A stretch of DNA of 64,000 nt from Atkinsonella hypoxylon (Eukaryota > Ascomycota > Sordariomycetes > Hypocreales > Clavicipitaceae): contig JFHB01000108.1 of assembly GCA_000729835.1 (NCBI GenBank), forward strand, positions 1 to 64,000. Reading direction: 5' to 3'. The translations under genes and the position numbers were made by a program. The notes below the pieces were generated by a model that saw only the letters and a list, made by a program, of their open reading frames with translations, had not been told where the DNA came from and made no database searches. Positions 33,457-45,600 of this stretch are shown in pieces (the first letter of the stretch is position 1; each line of letters begins with the position of its first letter).

Positions 33457-34951
33457 CTAATTAGTAGTTACTTAACTAGAAGCCTTTAGTACAACTAAAG
33501 AGATTAGTATAACTAACTATAGATTAGCTAGGTTTAGTAAGAAAAGATGTAATACTATTAGCTAGAACCCTTAGCGGCTAATGTAAGCAATAAAGCGTAC
33601 TAAAGGAAGGGATATCTTTATAATTGCTTAGTTACTAAGTTATATTAACTTACAACAACGTTTTAGTTTAACTAATTGTTAATATTAAACTCTTAAGGAA
33701 TTAAATTATTAGCTAGGATCCTTAGCAGCTAACGCTATAGGATTTAACTCCTTTAACTATCTTAGAACTTAGCTAAAAGCTAGCTAAATCTCTCTATCTT
33801 TATACTAATTCTATTACACCTACTTTCTCTTTCTATACTACTTAATCTTATCTACTATAATAAGTTTATAACCTCTTTAGGTAGATTTATAAGAATTTAA
33901 GTAATAACTATAACCTAATAAGCTTCTAGAATAACTTTAAAAGTATTAAAAACTTCTATTAATAGATTAGAACTTAATATATAAAATTAACCTAAAAACT
34001 GCTACTACTACTAATTTAAACAATAGAATTGCCTTTATAATTAACCTCTATAAAGATTAAAGATTTAAAGATTAGAAATAATAGAAGAACTTTAAATTTA
34101 ACTTCTATAACTAGAATAAAGACCTATTTTAAAAAGCTTCTACTCTAATTATTAAAGCGTTATATAACTTACTATATAAATATAGAGTCTATATAGGCAG
34201 AAGCAGCAGCTAAATTGCTAATTCCCTTAAAAGAGTGCTATAAGAAGAGGAACAATCTATATAGCTAGAAGAAGAGATTAATAAGTAAGTAGTATTAGGT
34301 AAATTCCACTTAAATCTACACCTAAATGTAGAACCTATATCTATAGTAAAGAAGCCTTAATCTTCTTTATAGAACTCTTCTTCTATACCTTTAGCACTCT
34401 CTCTATTACTTTTGTTAAATATACCTAGTAATCTAATAGATATATTAGTAGAAATGCTACCTTCTCTCTTTTCTCTATAGAATATAAGATTTCTTCTACT
34501 TCTAGTAGTATAACTATTACTTCCTTCTATAATAGATTCTTTCTAAACTAATATAAGGAAAGTTCTTAACCTTATAAAGATCTATAAGGAAAGCAATAAA
34601 TATAGCAGCAATATATTCGATTTTATTATGCTAAAAGTAGTTATCCTTAAAGACCTATACTAACAGCTTAATTTCTTAGAACTAGCAATAATAAAGGTAT
34701 TTCTAGTAATACTAATAGGTAAAGTACGTAAATTCTACCTTACAATAATTGCAATAAATATAAAGATAAATTACACCTTTAATTAAATAGTTAAAATTAT
34801 TAGGTAACACTTTAAGACCTTAACTAATAAGCAGTTCTATTATTAAAGATAGAACAGCATTATATTGCGTAATACAATCGCTAAGAACCCTAATAAATCT
34901 ATACTTAACTACTTTAATATAATAATCTAGAACCTTTAAGACATTTATAAC
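33457..34951 (+). pseudogene. Copia-2 F2 leader and Gag-like part
   Basis: Follows F1 23409-24905 closely, differing mainly by transitions. It stops at ACATTTATAAC, where Gypsy-1 LTR-c begins. Frame interrupted throughout. Confidence 0.72.
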
Positions 34952-35274
34952 TGTTATAGACTCGAGCCTTAGGCTTAGATCTTTCAGTAGAGGGAGGACA
35001 GCAGGAGAGGGACAGAGATCTATATAGGTAAAGGGATAGAAGTAAGCTGTATTTATTAAGAGGTTAGCTAGACTTTACTAAGCTCTAAAGAGAGAACCTT
35101 AGCTATAGAGTATATACTAAAAGGGGCTCCTAAGGGGATAGACCTACCCCTAGATATATAGTATAAAGGTATAAAGAGGCTTTTAGTTTCTTCTCTCTTT
35201 CTCCTTTTCTCCCTATAATTATAGTTCTTATTATAGATGCTAGTTAGTAGCAGCTACTAGACTAGTTTATTATA
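34952..35274 (+). repeat. Gypsy-1 5' LTR of E2 (LTR-c)
   Basis: 323 bp, TGTTATAGACTCGAG to TTTATTATA, same orientation as the coding remnants that follow. Confidence 0.87.
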
Positions 35275-35813
35275 TACTATAATTATTCTATAGATAGAAC
35301 ACTAGTAAGAACAATATTGTTTAGTTATAGCAATAAGGGCCTAGCTAGCTAGCCTAAGCACCCTTTTAACCTCTATAAAGAGGTAGAGGAAAATACAGTA
35401 GAAATTAGCTAAGAAGTAGTAGAAATTATAGCGCTTTATAAACTAGTTAAGAGCTAATCTTTATAGATAAAGGAACTATAACGCTTTATAATAAACTATA
35501 TATAGATAGAGAAGCAGCTTTAAGCTGCAGTAGGCTAGTAGCTAAAGGAACCTAAATAGAAGCCTTTACCTATAGTAAACCCTTATAATAGAAATAAATA
35601 AAGCTTTTAGGCCTAGTAAATAGCAATTACCTAAAAGCTTTAGGCTAATAGCGCCTTTATAGATATAATATAGAACTAGTAGTACTATCTATACTAAAGC
35701 TTATTACTTAAGGTTTAGCAGAAAGTAGCTGCCTATTATAAGGTAGGTAAAGTAAGAGGATATAATATATAGAGGTTTCTTAATTACTTAAAATTAGTCT
35801 TTATAGATCCTTA
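35275..35813 (+). pseudogene. Gypsy-1 E2 Gag-like region, first part
   Basis: AT-rich remnant whose forward translation, read through stops, is rich in Glu, Lys, Gln and Leu (coiled-coil-like), as in Gypsy Gag N-termini. It ends at the CCTTA duplication (35809-35813) of solo LTR D1. Confidence 0.5.
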
Positions 35814-36505
35814 TATTGAAAATAATAGGGATTACAGGACTAGATAGAAGAGGGTAGTGGTCTCTTATATTTAGCACCTGTAATTGCTCCTAGCAATTAT
35901 CACGTAGTGGAAGCAGCAGCGGCCTAAATCAAGCTGTAGTGTATAGTACTAAATCACGTAGAGGCAATAGATAACTGTAATAGTGGTATCTTTATATTAA
36001 GAGCGCTATAACGAACAGTGAGGGTAGGATCTCGAATCTTTCCAGTCCCTTATAGACCCTCCGACTATATCGGCGGGCCGTGGTCGCTAGAAGGGGCTTG
36101 TAGGCCACTTTATAATTTCCGCAAAAAGATTTACTATATAAAAACAAAAAAATCGACTTACAGCTATACAAACGAGACGCCTACGTGCATAATTTAACAA
36201 ATTCTACTAATAACAAGCAACCCTTATAAGCAACTCTATCTAACAATTATACTATTAGATAGCCCTAATTCTTAGCTTTTAAATGGTATACTTCTTGAAT
36301 TTCTACTATTGCTAGTTGTAGAGAAAATCGCAGTTAAAGTTAACTATAGGTTAGGCAACTTTGCCTTAGTCGATTCTAGATGTTTTGCATCTAGTAACAG
36401 CGATATCTCTACCAAAAATCAACGTAACAAGACCTAATAAGGGTTACGTAATAGAGCAACTAGTAGGCATAAAAATAGGCTATATAGGGTAGCTTATTTT
36501 TAATA
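35814..36505 (-). repeat. Copia-1 solo LTR D1
   Basis: 692 bp with CCTTA on both sides (35809-35813, 36506-36510). Subtype I at both diagnostic sites. It is the least mutated LTR of the family here, keeping CCGACTATATCGGCGGGCC-like GC-rich sequence near 36058-36077. Confidence 0.92.
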
Positions 36506-37434
36506 CCTTATTAGTAGAACTAAGCTCTAATTAAGATTAATTAGCTTTAATAGAGTAGTAATAAGTAGTTTACTAAATTCTATATTTATTTTAAGGAGAA
36601 AATTACGCTAGTAAGAAGGGCTAACTAAAATAATAGTGTAAAGTTAGCTAAGTTATAGATAGTACTTAATAAGGAAATAAGGGATTATAGTGTAGAGAGA
36701 GATATTCTACGCTATAACTACCTTTAGGCAGTAAAACACTACTGTAGTATTACGCTAAACCTTAAGTTATATTACATTAAGGAATAGTACTAGTAGAAAT
36801 GCAGCTTTAGCTCTAAAGAGCTTTAGAATAGTAATACTAAAATAACTAAGGTTAACGCTATAGAAACCTAATAGAAATAGAAAAAGAGTATAAAGAAATC
36901 TAGGCTAAAATAACTAAATAAGGATACTCTATAAGTAAAGTAAGTATTTAAAGCTAAGCTTAAAAAACACTACTAGAAGAGGTAATACCTTTAATATAGG
37001 TTATTTTAACACTATATTTAAGGATATAGATTATAACTAGTAGAATGTAAGTTAGAGTTAACTAGCGTATAGGTAGTAGTAATAGATAATATATAGAAGA
37101 AGAACTCTAATAAGTTAGAAAAAGGCTTACCTCTAGCCTTAAGCTTAATATAGAGATAAAGGTAATATAAATAATATAATAACTCTTACTTAGTAGGCAG
37201 CTAAAAGAAGAATATAGAGAGATAACTAAAAAAATAGATATATTACTGTTCTTTATCTCTATACTCTTTAACTAACTGTTATTCTATAATATATAGATAA
37301 ATAGTAGGTATAACTACTTTACTGCAATAAGTAAGAGTTTAGTGTAATACCTTAGCCTAAAGTAGGTTCTACTGCTATATAAAAGAATAGTATAAACAGC
37401 AGTAAAGATTAAATAGTAGTTCTATAATAGTTAC
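36506..37434 (+). repeat. Gypsy-1 Gag-like segment X, first copy
   Basis: 929 bp of E2 internal sequence (decayed Gag-like frame) between D1 and D2. It recurs at 38128-39056, and by eye I find about five differences, all transitions. Confidence 0.9.
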
Positions 37435-38127
37435 TATTAAAAATAATAGGGATTATAGAACTAAATATCTAAGAGGGTAGTAGTCTCTTAGATTTAGCAC
37501 CTATAATTGCTTCTAGCAATTATTACGTAGTGGAAGCAGCAGCAGCCTAAATTAAGCTGTAGTGTATAGTATAGATTACGTAAAGGCAACAGATAACTGT
37601 AATAGTGGTATCTTTATATTAAGAGCGCTGTAACAAACAGTAAGGGTAGAATCTTGAATCTTTCTAGTCCTTTATAGACCTACTAACTATATTAGCGGGC
37701 TGTAGTTGCTAAAAGGGGCTTATAGGCTACTTTATAATTTCCGCAAAAAGATTTACTATATAAAAACAAAAAAATCGACTTACAGCTATACAAACGAGAC
37801 GCCTACGTGTATAATTTAACAAATTCCACTAATAACAAGCAACCCTTATAAGCAACCCTATCCAACAATTATACTATTAAATAGCCCTAATTCTTAGCTT
37901 TTGAATAGTATACTTCTTGAATTTCTACTATTGCTAGTTGTAGAGAAAATCGCAGTTAAAGTTAACTATAGGTTAGGCAACTTTGCCTTAGTCAATTCTA
38001 GATGTTTTGCATCTAGTAACAGCGATATCTCTACTAAAAATCAACGTAACAAGACCTAATAAGGGTCACGTAATAGAGCAACTAGTAGGCATAAAAATAG
38101 GCTATATAGGGTAGCTTATTTTTAATA
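37435..38127 (-). repeat. Copia-1 solo LTR D2, chimeric
   Basis: 693 bp. Left flank GTTAC (as D3), right flank CCTTA (as D1). Its left end is subtype II ('gatatctaagagg') and its right end subtype I ('cctaataaggg'), so it joins the left part of a D3-like LTR to the right part of a D1-like LTR. Confidence 0.9.
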
Positions 38128-39056
38128 CCTTATTAGTAGAACTAAGCTCTAATTAAGATTAATTAGCTTTAATAGAGTAGTAATAAGTAGTTTACTAAAT
38201 TCTATATTTATTTTAAGGAGAAAATTACGCTAGTAAGAAGGGCTAACTAAAATAATAGTGTAAAGTTAGCTAAGTTATAGATAGTACTTAATAAGGAAAT
38301 AAGGGATTATAGTGTAGAGAGAGATATTCTACGCTATAACTACCTTTAAGCAGTAAAACACTACTGTAGTATTACGCTAAACCTTAAGTTATATTATATT
38401 AAGGAATAGTACTAGTAGAAATGCAGCTTTAGCTCTAAAGAGCTCTAGAATAGTAATACTAAAATAACTAAGGTTAACGCTATAGAAACCTAATAGAAAT
38501 AGAAAAAGAGTATAAAGAAATCTAGGCTAAAATAACTAAATAAGGATACTCTATAAGTAAAGTAAGTATTTAAGGCTAAGCTTAAAAAACACTACTAGAA
38601 AAGGTAATACCTTTAATATAGGTTATTTTAACACTATATTTAAGGATATAGATTATAACTAGTAGAATGTAAGTTAGAGTTAACTAGCGTATAGGTAGTA
38701 GTAATAGATAATATATAGAAGAAGAACTCTAATAAGTTAGAAAAAGGCTTACCTCTAGCCTTAAGCTTAATATAGAGATAAAGGTAATATAAATAATATA
38801 ATAACTCTTACTTAGTAGGCAGCTAAAAGAAGAATATAGAGAGATAACTAAAAAAATAGATATATTACTGTTCTTTATCTCTATACTCTTTAACTAACTG
38901 TTATTCTATAATATATAGATAAATAGTAGGTATAACTACTTTACTGCAATAAGTAAGAGTTTAGTGTAATACCTTAGCCTAAAGTAGGTTCTACTGCTAT
39001 ATAAAAGAATAGTATAAACAGCAGTAAAGATTAAATAGTAGTTCTATAATAGTTAC
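38128..39056 (+). repeat. Gypsy-1 Gag-like segment X, second copy
   Basis: 929 bp, tandem copy of 36506-37434, beginning CCTTA and ending GTTAC. Confidence 0.9.
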
Positions 39057-39749
39057 TATTAAAAATAATAGGGATTATAGAACTAAATATCTAAGAGGGT
39101 AGTGGTCTCTTAGATTTAGCACCTATAATTACTCCTAGCAATTATTATGTAGTAGAAGCAGCAGCGGCCTAAATTAAGCTGTAGTGTATAGTATAGATTA
39201 CGTAGAGGCAACAGATAACTGTAATAGTAGTATCTTTATATTAAGAGCGCTGTAACAAACAGTAAGGGTAGAATCTTGAATCTTTCCAGTCCCTTATAGA
39301 CCTACTGACTATATTAGCGAGCTGTAGTTGCTAGAAGGGGCTTATAGGCTACTTTATAATTTCCGCAAAAAGATTTACTATATAAAAACAAAAAAATCGA
39401 CTTACAGCTATACAAACGAGACGCCTACGTGCATAATTTAACAAATTCTACTAATAATAAGCAACCCTTATAAGCAACCCTATCCAACAATTATATCATT
39501 AGATAGCCCTAATTCTTAGCTTTTAAATGGTATACTTCTTGAATTTCTACTATCGCTAGTTGTGGAGAAAATCGCAGTTAAAGTTGACTATAGGTTAGGC
39601 AACTTTGCCTTAGTCGATTCTAGATGTTTTGCATCTAGTAACAGCGATATCTCTACCAAAAATCAACGTAACAAGACCTAGTTAGGGTCACGTGATAGAG
39701 CAACTAGTAGGCATAAAAATAGGCTATACAGGGTAGCTTATTTTTAACA
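39057..39749 (-). repeat. Copia-1 solo LTR D3
   Basis: 693 bp with GTTAC on both sides (39052-39056, 39750-39754). Subtype II at both diagnostic sites. Confidence 0.92.
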
Positions 39750-39754
39750 GTTAC

Positions 39755-41002
39755 TAGAGAAGCGCTTTAATTGCTTCTTTAGTTTGCTTATAGGTAGATA
39801 TTAACAGCTAGGTCTTCTTAGTAGTAGCTTATATAATCCTAGGCTTAACCTAAGATTGTATCTTTAGAAGCCTATAGTTAGCCTATAATAGAGTTATTCT
39901 TAACGCTACTAGCTAGAGCTTATTAGTAGGTAAGGCTAAAGGCCTTATAATTTAAGCAGTAGGCTCTTAGGGCGTTAAGAACTTAATAAAACTAGTATTA
40001 GTAGTAGTTTATAGCGCTCTAATAAAATAGAGTAAGAGCTAAGAGGTTGCTATATATTTTATTGCTATAAGCCTTTAGGAAATTACCTCTATATTATTGT
40101 TATAAATCTCTCTAGAAGGCCTTAATCTACTAATGCTACTACTTAAATTAAAGGACTTTTATAATCTTTTTAAAGAAAAGAAGGCCTAAGGCCTTCTGCT
40201 ATATAAAGAGAGGCTAGATTACTATATTAAGCTAAAACAGCAGCTAGATAGCTCTTTACTGTTACTGCTGTAGGCCTTACTGTATAATATACTATAGAAT
40301 TATTTATTAGAAACTAAGAAGTAGGTAATAAACCTAATAGATAAAGGATAGATTTAAGCTAGCTTCTTTTTAGTAGTAGTACCTATTCTTTTAGCTAAAA
40401 AGCTAAGTAAAGAATAGCAATTCTATATTAATTATTAAGCTCTTAATAAGATTATAGAATAGAACTATTACTTACTCCCCTTAATAAAGAAAACGCTTAA
40501 GTTATTATTAGAGGTATATTAGTTTATTAAGCTAAATATACAGTTAGCCTTCTATAGAATCTAGATAGTAAACAGTAAGGAGTACTTTATAGCATTTTGC
40601 ACCTAGTTTAGCCTCTTTAAATAGCTAGTTTGCTCCTTTAGGTTAGTAGAGGCTCTAGCTATATTCTAATAATATATTAATAGTGCACTAAAAGAGGCCC
40701 TTAGAGATTATATAACTACTTATTTAAATAACGTCCTTATTTATATAGGGGGTTCTAGGAAAGACTATATATATAAGGTATAGAGAATTCTAGAAAAGTT
40801 ATAGTTAATAGAGCTGCACTTAGATCTTAAGAAATGCTACTTTACTACAACTAAAGTTAAATACCTTAGCTTTATAGTAGTAGTAAGAAGGGAGATATAC
40901 CTAGATCTAGAGAAAATTGCAGCTATTTAGAAGTAGTAAGCTTCTACTAAGTTATAAGGAGTATAAAGCTTCTTTAGATTTATAAACTTCTACTGTAACT
41001 TT
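39755..41002 (+). pseudogene. Gypsy-1 E2 protease-RT region
   Basis: The RT active-site region at 40721-40744 reads YLNNVLIY where Gypsy RTs have YLDDVLIY. It is followed by the conserved KKCYFTTTKVKYLSFIV block near 40830-40880 and SFFRFINFYCNF up to the Copia-1 B insertion. Both catalytic Asp codons have become Asn. Upstream, 39755-40450 should hold protease and the RT fingers, but I cannot place them. The frame resumes at 48853. Confidence 0.78.
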
Positions 41003-41708
41003 TGTTAAAAATAAACTACCCTGTATAGCCTATTTTTATGCTTGCTAGTTGCCTGTTAGTTGCTCTATCACGTGACCCTAACTAGGTCTTGTTACGTTGA
41101 TTTTTGGTAGAGATATCGCTGTTACTAGATGCGAAACATCTAGAATCGACTAAGGCAAAGTTGCCTAACCTATAGTTAACTTTAACTGTAATTTTCTCTA
41201 CAACTAGCAATAGTAGAAATTCAAGAAGTATACTATTTAAAAGCTAAGAATTAGGCCTATTTAATAGTATAATTGTTAAATAGAGTTGCTTATAAGGGTT
41301 GCTTATTATTAGTAGAATTTATTAAATTATGTATATAAGCGTCTCGTTTGTATAGCCGTAAGTTGATTTTTTTGTTTTTATATAGTAAATCTTTTTACAG
41401 AAATTATAAAGTAGCCTATAAGCCCCTTCTAGTAACTACAGCCTGCTAATATAGTTAGTAGGTCTATAAGGGACTAGAAAGATTTAAGATTCTACCCTCA
41501 CTAAGTTTGTTACAGCGCTCTTAATATAAAGATACTACTATTACAGTTATCTATTACCTCTACGTAATCTATACTATACACTACAGCTTAATTTAGGCTG
41601 CTGCTGCTTCTACTACATAATAATTGCTAGAAGCAATTACAGGTGCTAAATCTAAGAGACTACTACCCTCTTAGATATCTAGTCCTATAATCCCTATTAT
41701 TTTTAATA
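41003..41708 (+). repeat. Copia-1 B 5' LTR
   Basis: 706 bp, TGTTAAAAATAA to TTATTTTTAATA. Subtype II, with a 13-bp or so insertion (TTGCCTGTTAG) near its start that A and D1-D3 lack. Confidence 0.93.
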
Positions 41709-42663
41709 GGTTATAAGCCCGGAAGACCTATCTGCAAGCTGTTAGCCCGCTGAAATCTACTATTGTGTACTGTATTACCCACTAGAAGCTATATTAAGAC
41801 CTACGCTAGCAGCTATTACTGTCATTAGTAGCTTACTAGAAGCTATTAATACCTGCTGTACACATATCGCTAGCCACTATACTGGTGTTTTCATTCTGCC
41901 CACTCTGTGCCTCCTGCACTAGTTCTATACACCCTATATATACACACTTTTAAAGCTATTCTTAATAGCTAGGTTCTATTGTTGCGCAACATTAAAATAT
42001 ATACATCTGTATATATTACATTTGCACTACAAATTGTTTTATTAGGCACTGCTTAATCAATTATTTCTATCTAGAAATAAGCTCAGCGCTGCACTGCATC
42101 GCTTATTGTTGTTGTTATATTGTGCACCCTATGCACCTCTATTAGTAGCTATACTACAATTTGTAGTGCACGCCTAACAGCTCTTGTTGCTGTTAGATAT
42201 TCCTGTGTTTTCGGTTGCAGAATTAATTTGTGTAGTAATCCCACTAGTTAGGATTTTGAAGTAGGAATTAGCTAGATATCCCTAAATTAGCTGTGCCTAG
42301 GTCTCCACTAATTTGTTGGAACCTAATTAGAGAAGAATCTCCTGAATTTTTTAGCTAAAAATAGCTAGAACCTATGTTTTATGCCCCTTGCGACCGCTTA
42401 TCAATCTAGTCTGCTATACAAATTGTATACGTATATAGATCGCAATACAACGCAGCCTTAGAGCCTATTATACCTGTTACAAAAGAAATCGGAGAAAAAT
42501 CTCAGTATAATTTCTGAAGATATAGGGTACTTCTAGGCCTATAATAGAGCAATCTATTGATATCTAGTAGAGGTTATTACTGTTATTTACTACTATTTCT
42601 ACTGTAATTTAGCTATAATTAGCTATAAAAGAGCGTTAAATTAGCTATTTTTAAACCCTTAAA
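41709..42663 (+). other. Copia-1 B leader
   Basis: 955 bp from the primer-binding site to the Gag start. No protein is apparent. Positions about 42150-42405 match the fragment next to the REase-kinase gene. Confidence 0.7.
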
Positions 42664-45600
42664 ATAGCACTAAAAGGAACAGGCAAGGGAAAGAGCATAA
42701 GCCCTAAACGGGGTAGTGGTTCTAGTACACTAGCTACAGCTGCTACTAGCTTTCCTAGTCTAGTAAGGTCCCCCCCTCAGCTAGTAGATTCCTCTTCTAA
42801 TAAAGAAGATTATACAGCTAAGAAGGCTCTAAAAGAAGCTAGATTAGCTTCTAAAAGAGTAGTGTAAGTCTATAATGTTTAAGCTGATCTAAAAGCTTAA
42901 ATAGATAAGCAATAAGAGACCCTAAATAGATTTATTAGGCATAGTGAAGCAAAACAAAGCCAAAATGAAGGTAATATAGCTAATTTACTAAGTAAATTAG
43001 ATACTATAATTATATCTATAGGTAATCTCTTAATAGGGTCTCCTAAGGTAGATTCTGTTACTTCTAAGACTTCTAAAGTCTCTTTTGAAGCCCCTAAACC
43101 TTCTAGTTCTAATAGTGCTACTTTTCTGCCTGCTTTTAATGAAGGCACTATAAAAGAGCTAAATAAGAAGGTCTACTTAATTCTAGAGGCTGCTAAGCTA
43201 AAAGGCCCTAAAAATTTTAAATAGTAGAAGTAAGCTTTAACTATTTAATTTAGAGCACTAGGATTTCCTTAATTTATTAATAATCCTAGTATAGCTAGTA
43301 CATTAGTAGATTTAAAGCAAGCTATTATCCTTATGATTATAAGAGATAGTTGCTAATCTGGACCTTAAGCTGCTATAAGCTAGCATAAGTCCCCTGTAGA
43401 TGCCTATAACGTTCTAGTTAGGCAATATTCGCAGAGTGCTAAAATACAACATAGTACGCTATATGCTAGTTATTACAACTTATTGTTTTTAAACTATAAG
43501 GGATCTTTAGAGGCCTTTAATGCTAAATTTAATAATTTACTAGCTAGATTACAGCTCTATAGTGTAGCTATTAATCCTATTAACTAGGTAAATTATTATA
43601 TTAATGCTTTAAAGAAGACCTTCTCTAGCTAGGCTGAAAGGCAGCAATATTCTATTAGAGCTGCTAGAGCACAAGGTCTATCTGTAAAAATGCTAAATTT
43701 ACAGTTCCTTATAGCTAACTTATTAGAAGAACAAAGAGATAAAAGCTTCTCTATATCTAAGGCTCTTAGTTATAAAGCTTCTAATTCTAATAGTTCTAAT
43801 AATAATAAAGCTAACTAAGAAAAGAATCCTCCTAATTAGAAGAAGAATTCTGATTCTAATTCTAACGATTCTAATGCCTCTAAAGATACAGATAAAGCCT
43901 CTAAGAATAAGAAGAAGTAGAAGGGCTGAAGAAGAAGTAATAAAAACTCTAGGAATAAGGATAGAGAAGCTGCTTTTGCTATAGGTTGTTATAACCTATC
44001 TACTAGCAACCAAGATACTATAGAATCTAATAATTCTAGCAGTTCTAGTAGTGATGATTCTTACGATTTAGATACAGAATCTACTACTAGTGATACTAGT
44101 ACTACTAGTAATAATACCCCTTCTTTTAACTATTCCAATAGAATAATTAAAAACTCCTTACTATATAATACAGGTTCTACCTGTTATATAGTTAACAATA
44201 AGGCATTTTTTAGGACTTTTAAGCCTATAAAAAAGGGTAAAACTGCGCCTATTGCTACTAGAGGAGGTTCTATTTATCCTAAAGAATAGGGAACTGCTGT
44301 ATTCTAGGTACTAGTTAGTGTAAATCCAGCTAAATACAGGCCTTTAGCTCTAAAGGATGCTCTATATTGCCTAGGTTTAAATACCAACCTAATTAGTGGT
44401 CTAAAGCACTATTTAATAGGGGGCACTCTCCTTAGAAATCAGCTATTTCTAGCTAATAGAAGCTGCTGTAGGCTTCTAAATCCCAAAAAGCATGGTTTCT
44501 TTCTACAGCTTAAGGGGCAAGAGACCCCTAGAGTGTGTAAAAACCACGTAAATCTCTCTTATATAGGATTTAGTAGTTATAATAGCAATTATAATACTAG
44601 TTATCCTATAGAGGTTTAAATCCCTTAACAGCCTAGTTTTAATCCTAAGGAATATAGCTAAATTAAGGAATTATCTAATTTTAAAGAAGAAGAAGATAAT
44701 ACTAATAACGATGCTATAGAGCCATTAGCCCTAGTTCCTAAACGGGCTCCTAGTTAGATTCCTTCTAATAACGGGGATTTAGAAGGTCTAAATCCTAAGT
44801 TACGGGATATTGGAGGAAATAGCCGTCTAGATCCCTTAAACAAGGCCTATAGTTCTTAAGAGATCTAGCAAGATAGGGAGCAACAGGAAGCTAGCTCTAA
44901 TAATAATTCTAGTAGTATAAATCCTACTGCTTCTTCTTCCTATAAGAAGCTCCTAGAATTAGCTGCTACTTAGCACGTTAGATTAGGGCATATAGGACTC
45001 CCTTTACTAAAGAAGACTGCTTCTATTACTAAAGGTATTCCTAATTTTACAAAAATCAAGGAAAAGGATTTTAACTGCCTAGCTTGCAACTAAGCTAAAG
45101 CTGTTAGAAGACCTAGTAAGCATACTATTCCTAATCCCCCTAGATGTTTAGATATTATAGAGGGAGATACCGTTAAGATAGAGCCTATACTGCACAATAA
45201 GAGGCCTCTAGTTCTTTTTCTAATTAATAGAAAATTACAGTATAAGTAGTTTTTTAATCTAGCTAATAAAGAGGGTTCTACCCTTTATAGCTGTATTAGA
45301 AGCTTCTTTAAGGAATTAAAAAACTAGTATAACTGCTACCCTAAATACCTTCACTTTAATAGTAGTATAGAAATTAATACTAGGTTGTAAGCTTAGCTAT
45401 CTTCTAAGGGTATTTACTTTAGCACCTCTTGCCTCTATATTTATAAACAGAATAGGCTAATAGAGAGAGCTATAAGGGTACTTCTAGACTGTTTGCGTGC
45501 TACCCTACAGTGGTTATAATTACCTCTATATCTATAGTCTTATATCCTTCCTGCTATAGTGGATTTAGTTAATACTACTGCGAATAGTACTAAACTACTA

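Noticed and set aside
35809..39754. Regularly spaced repeats that might suggest an array such as CRISPR
   Set aside because: The repeats are about 690-bp LTRs with 929-bp near-identical spacers, a tandem duplication of transposon DNA.
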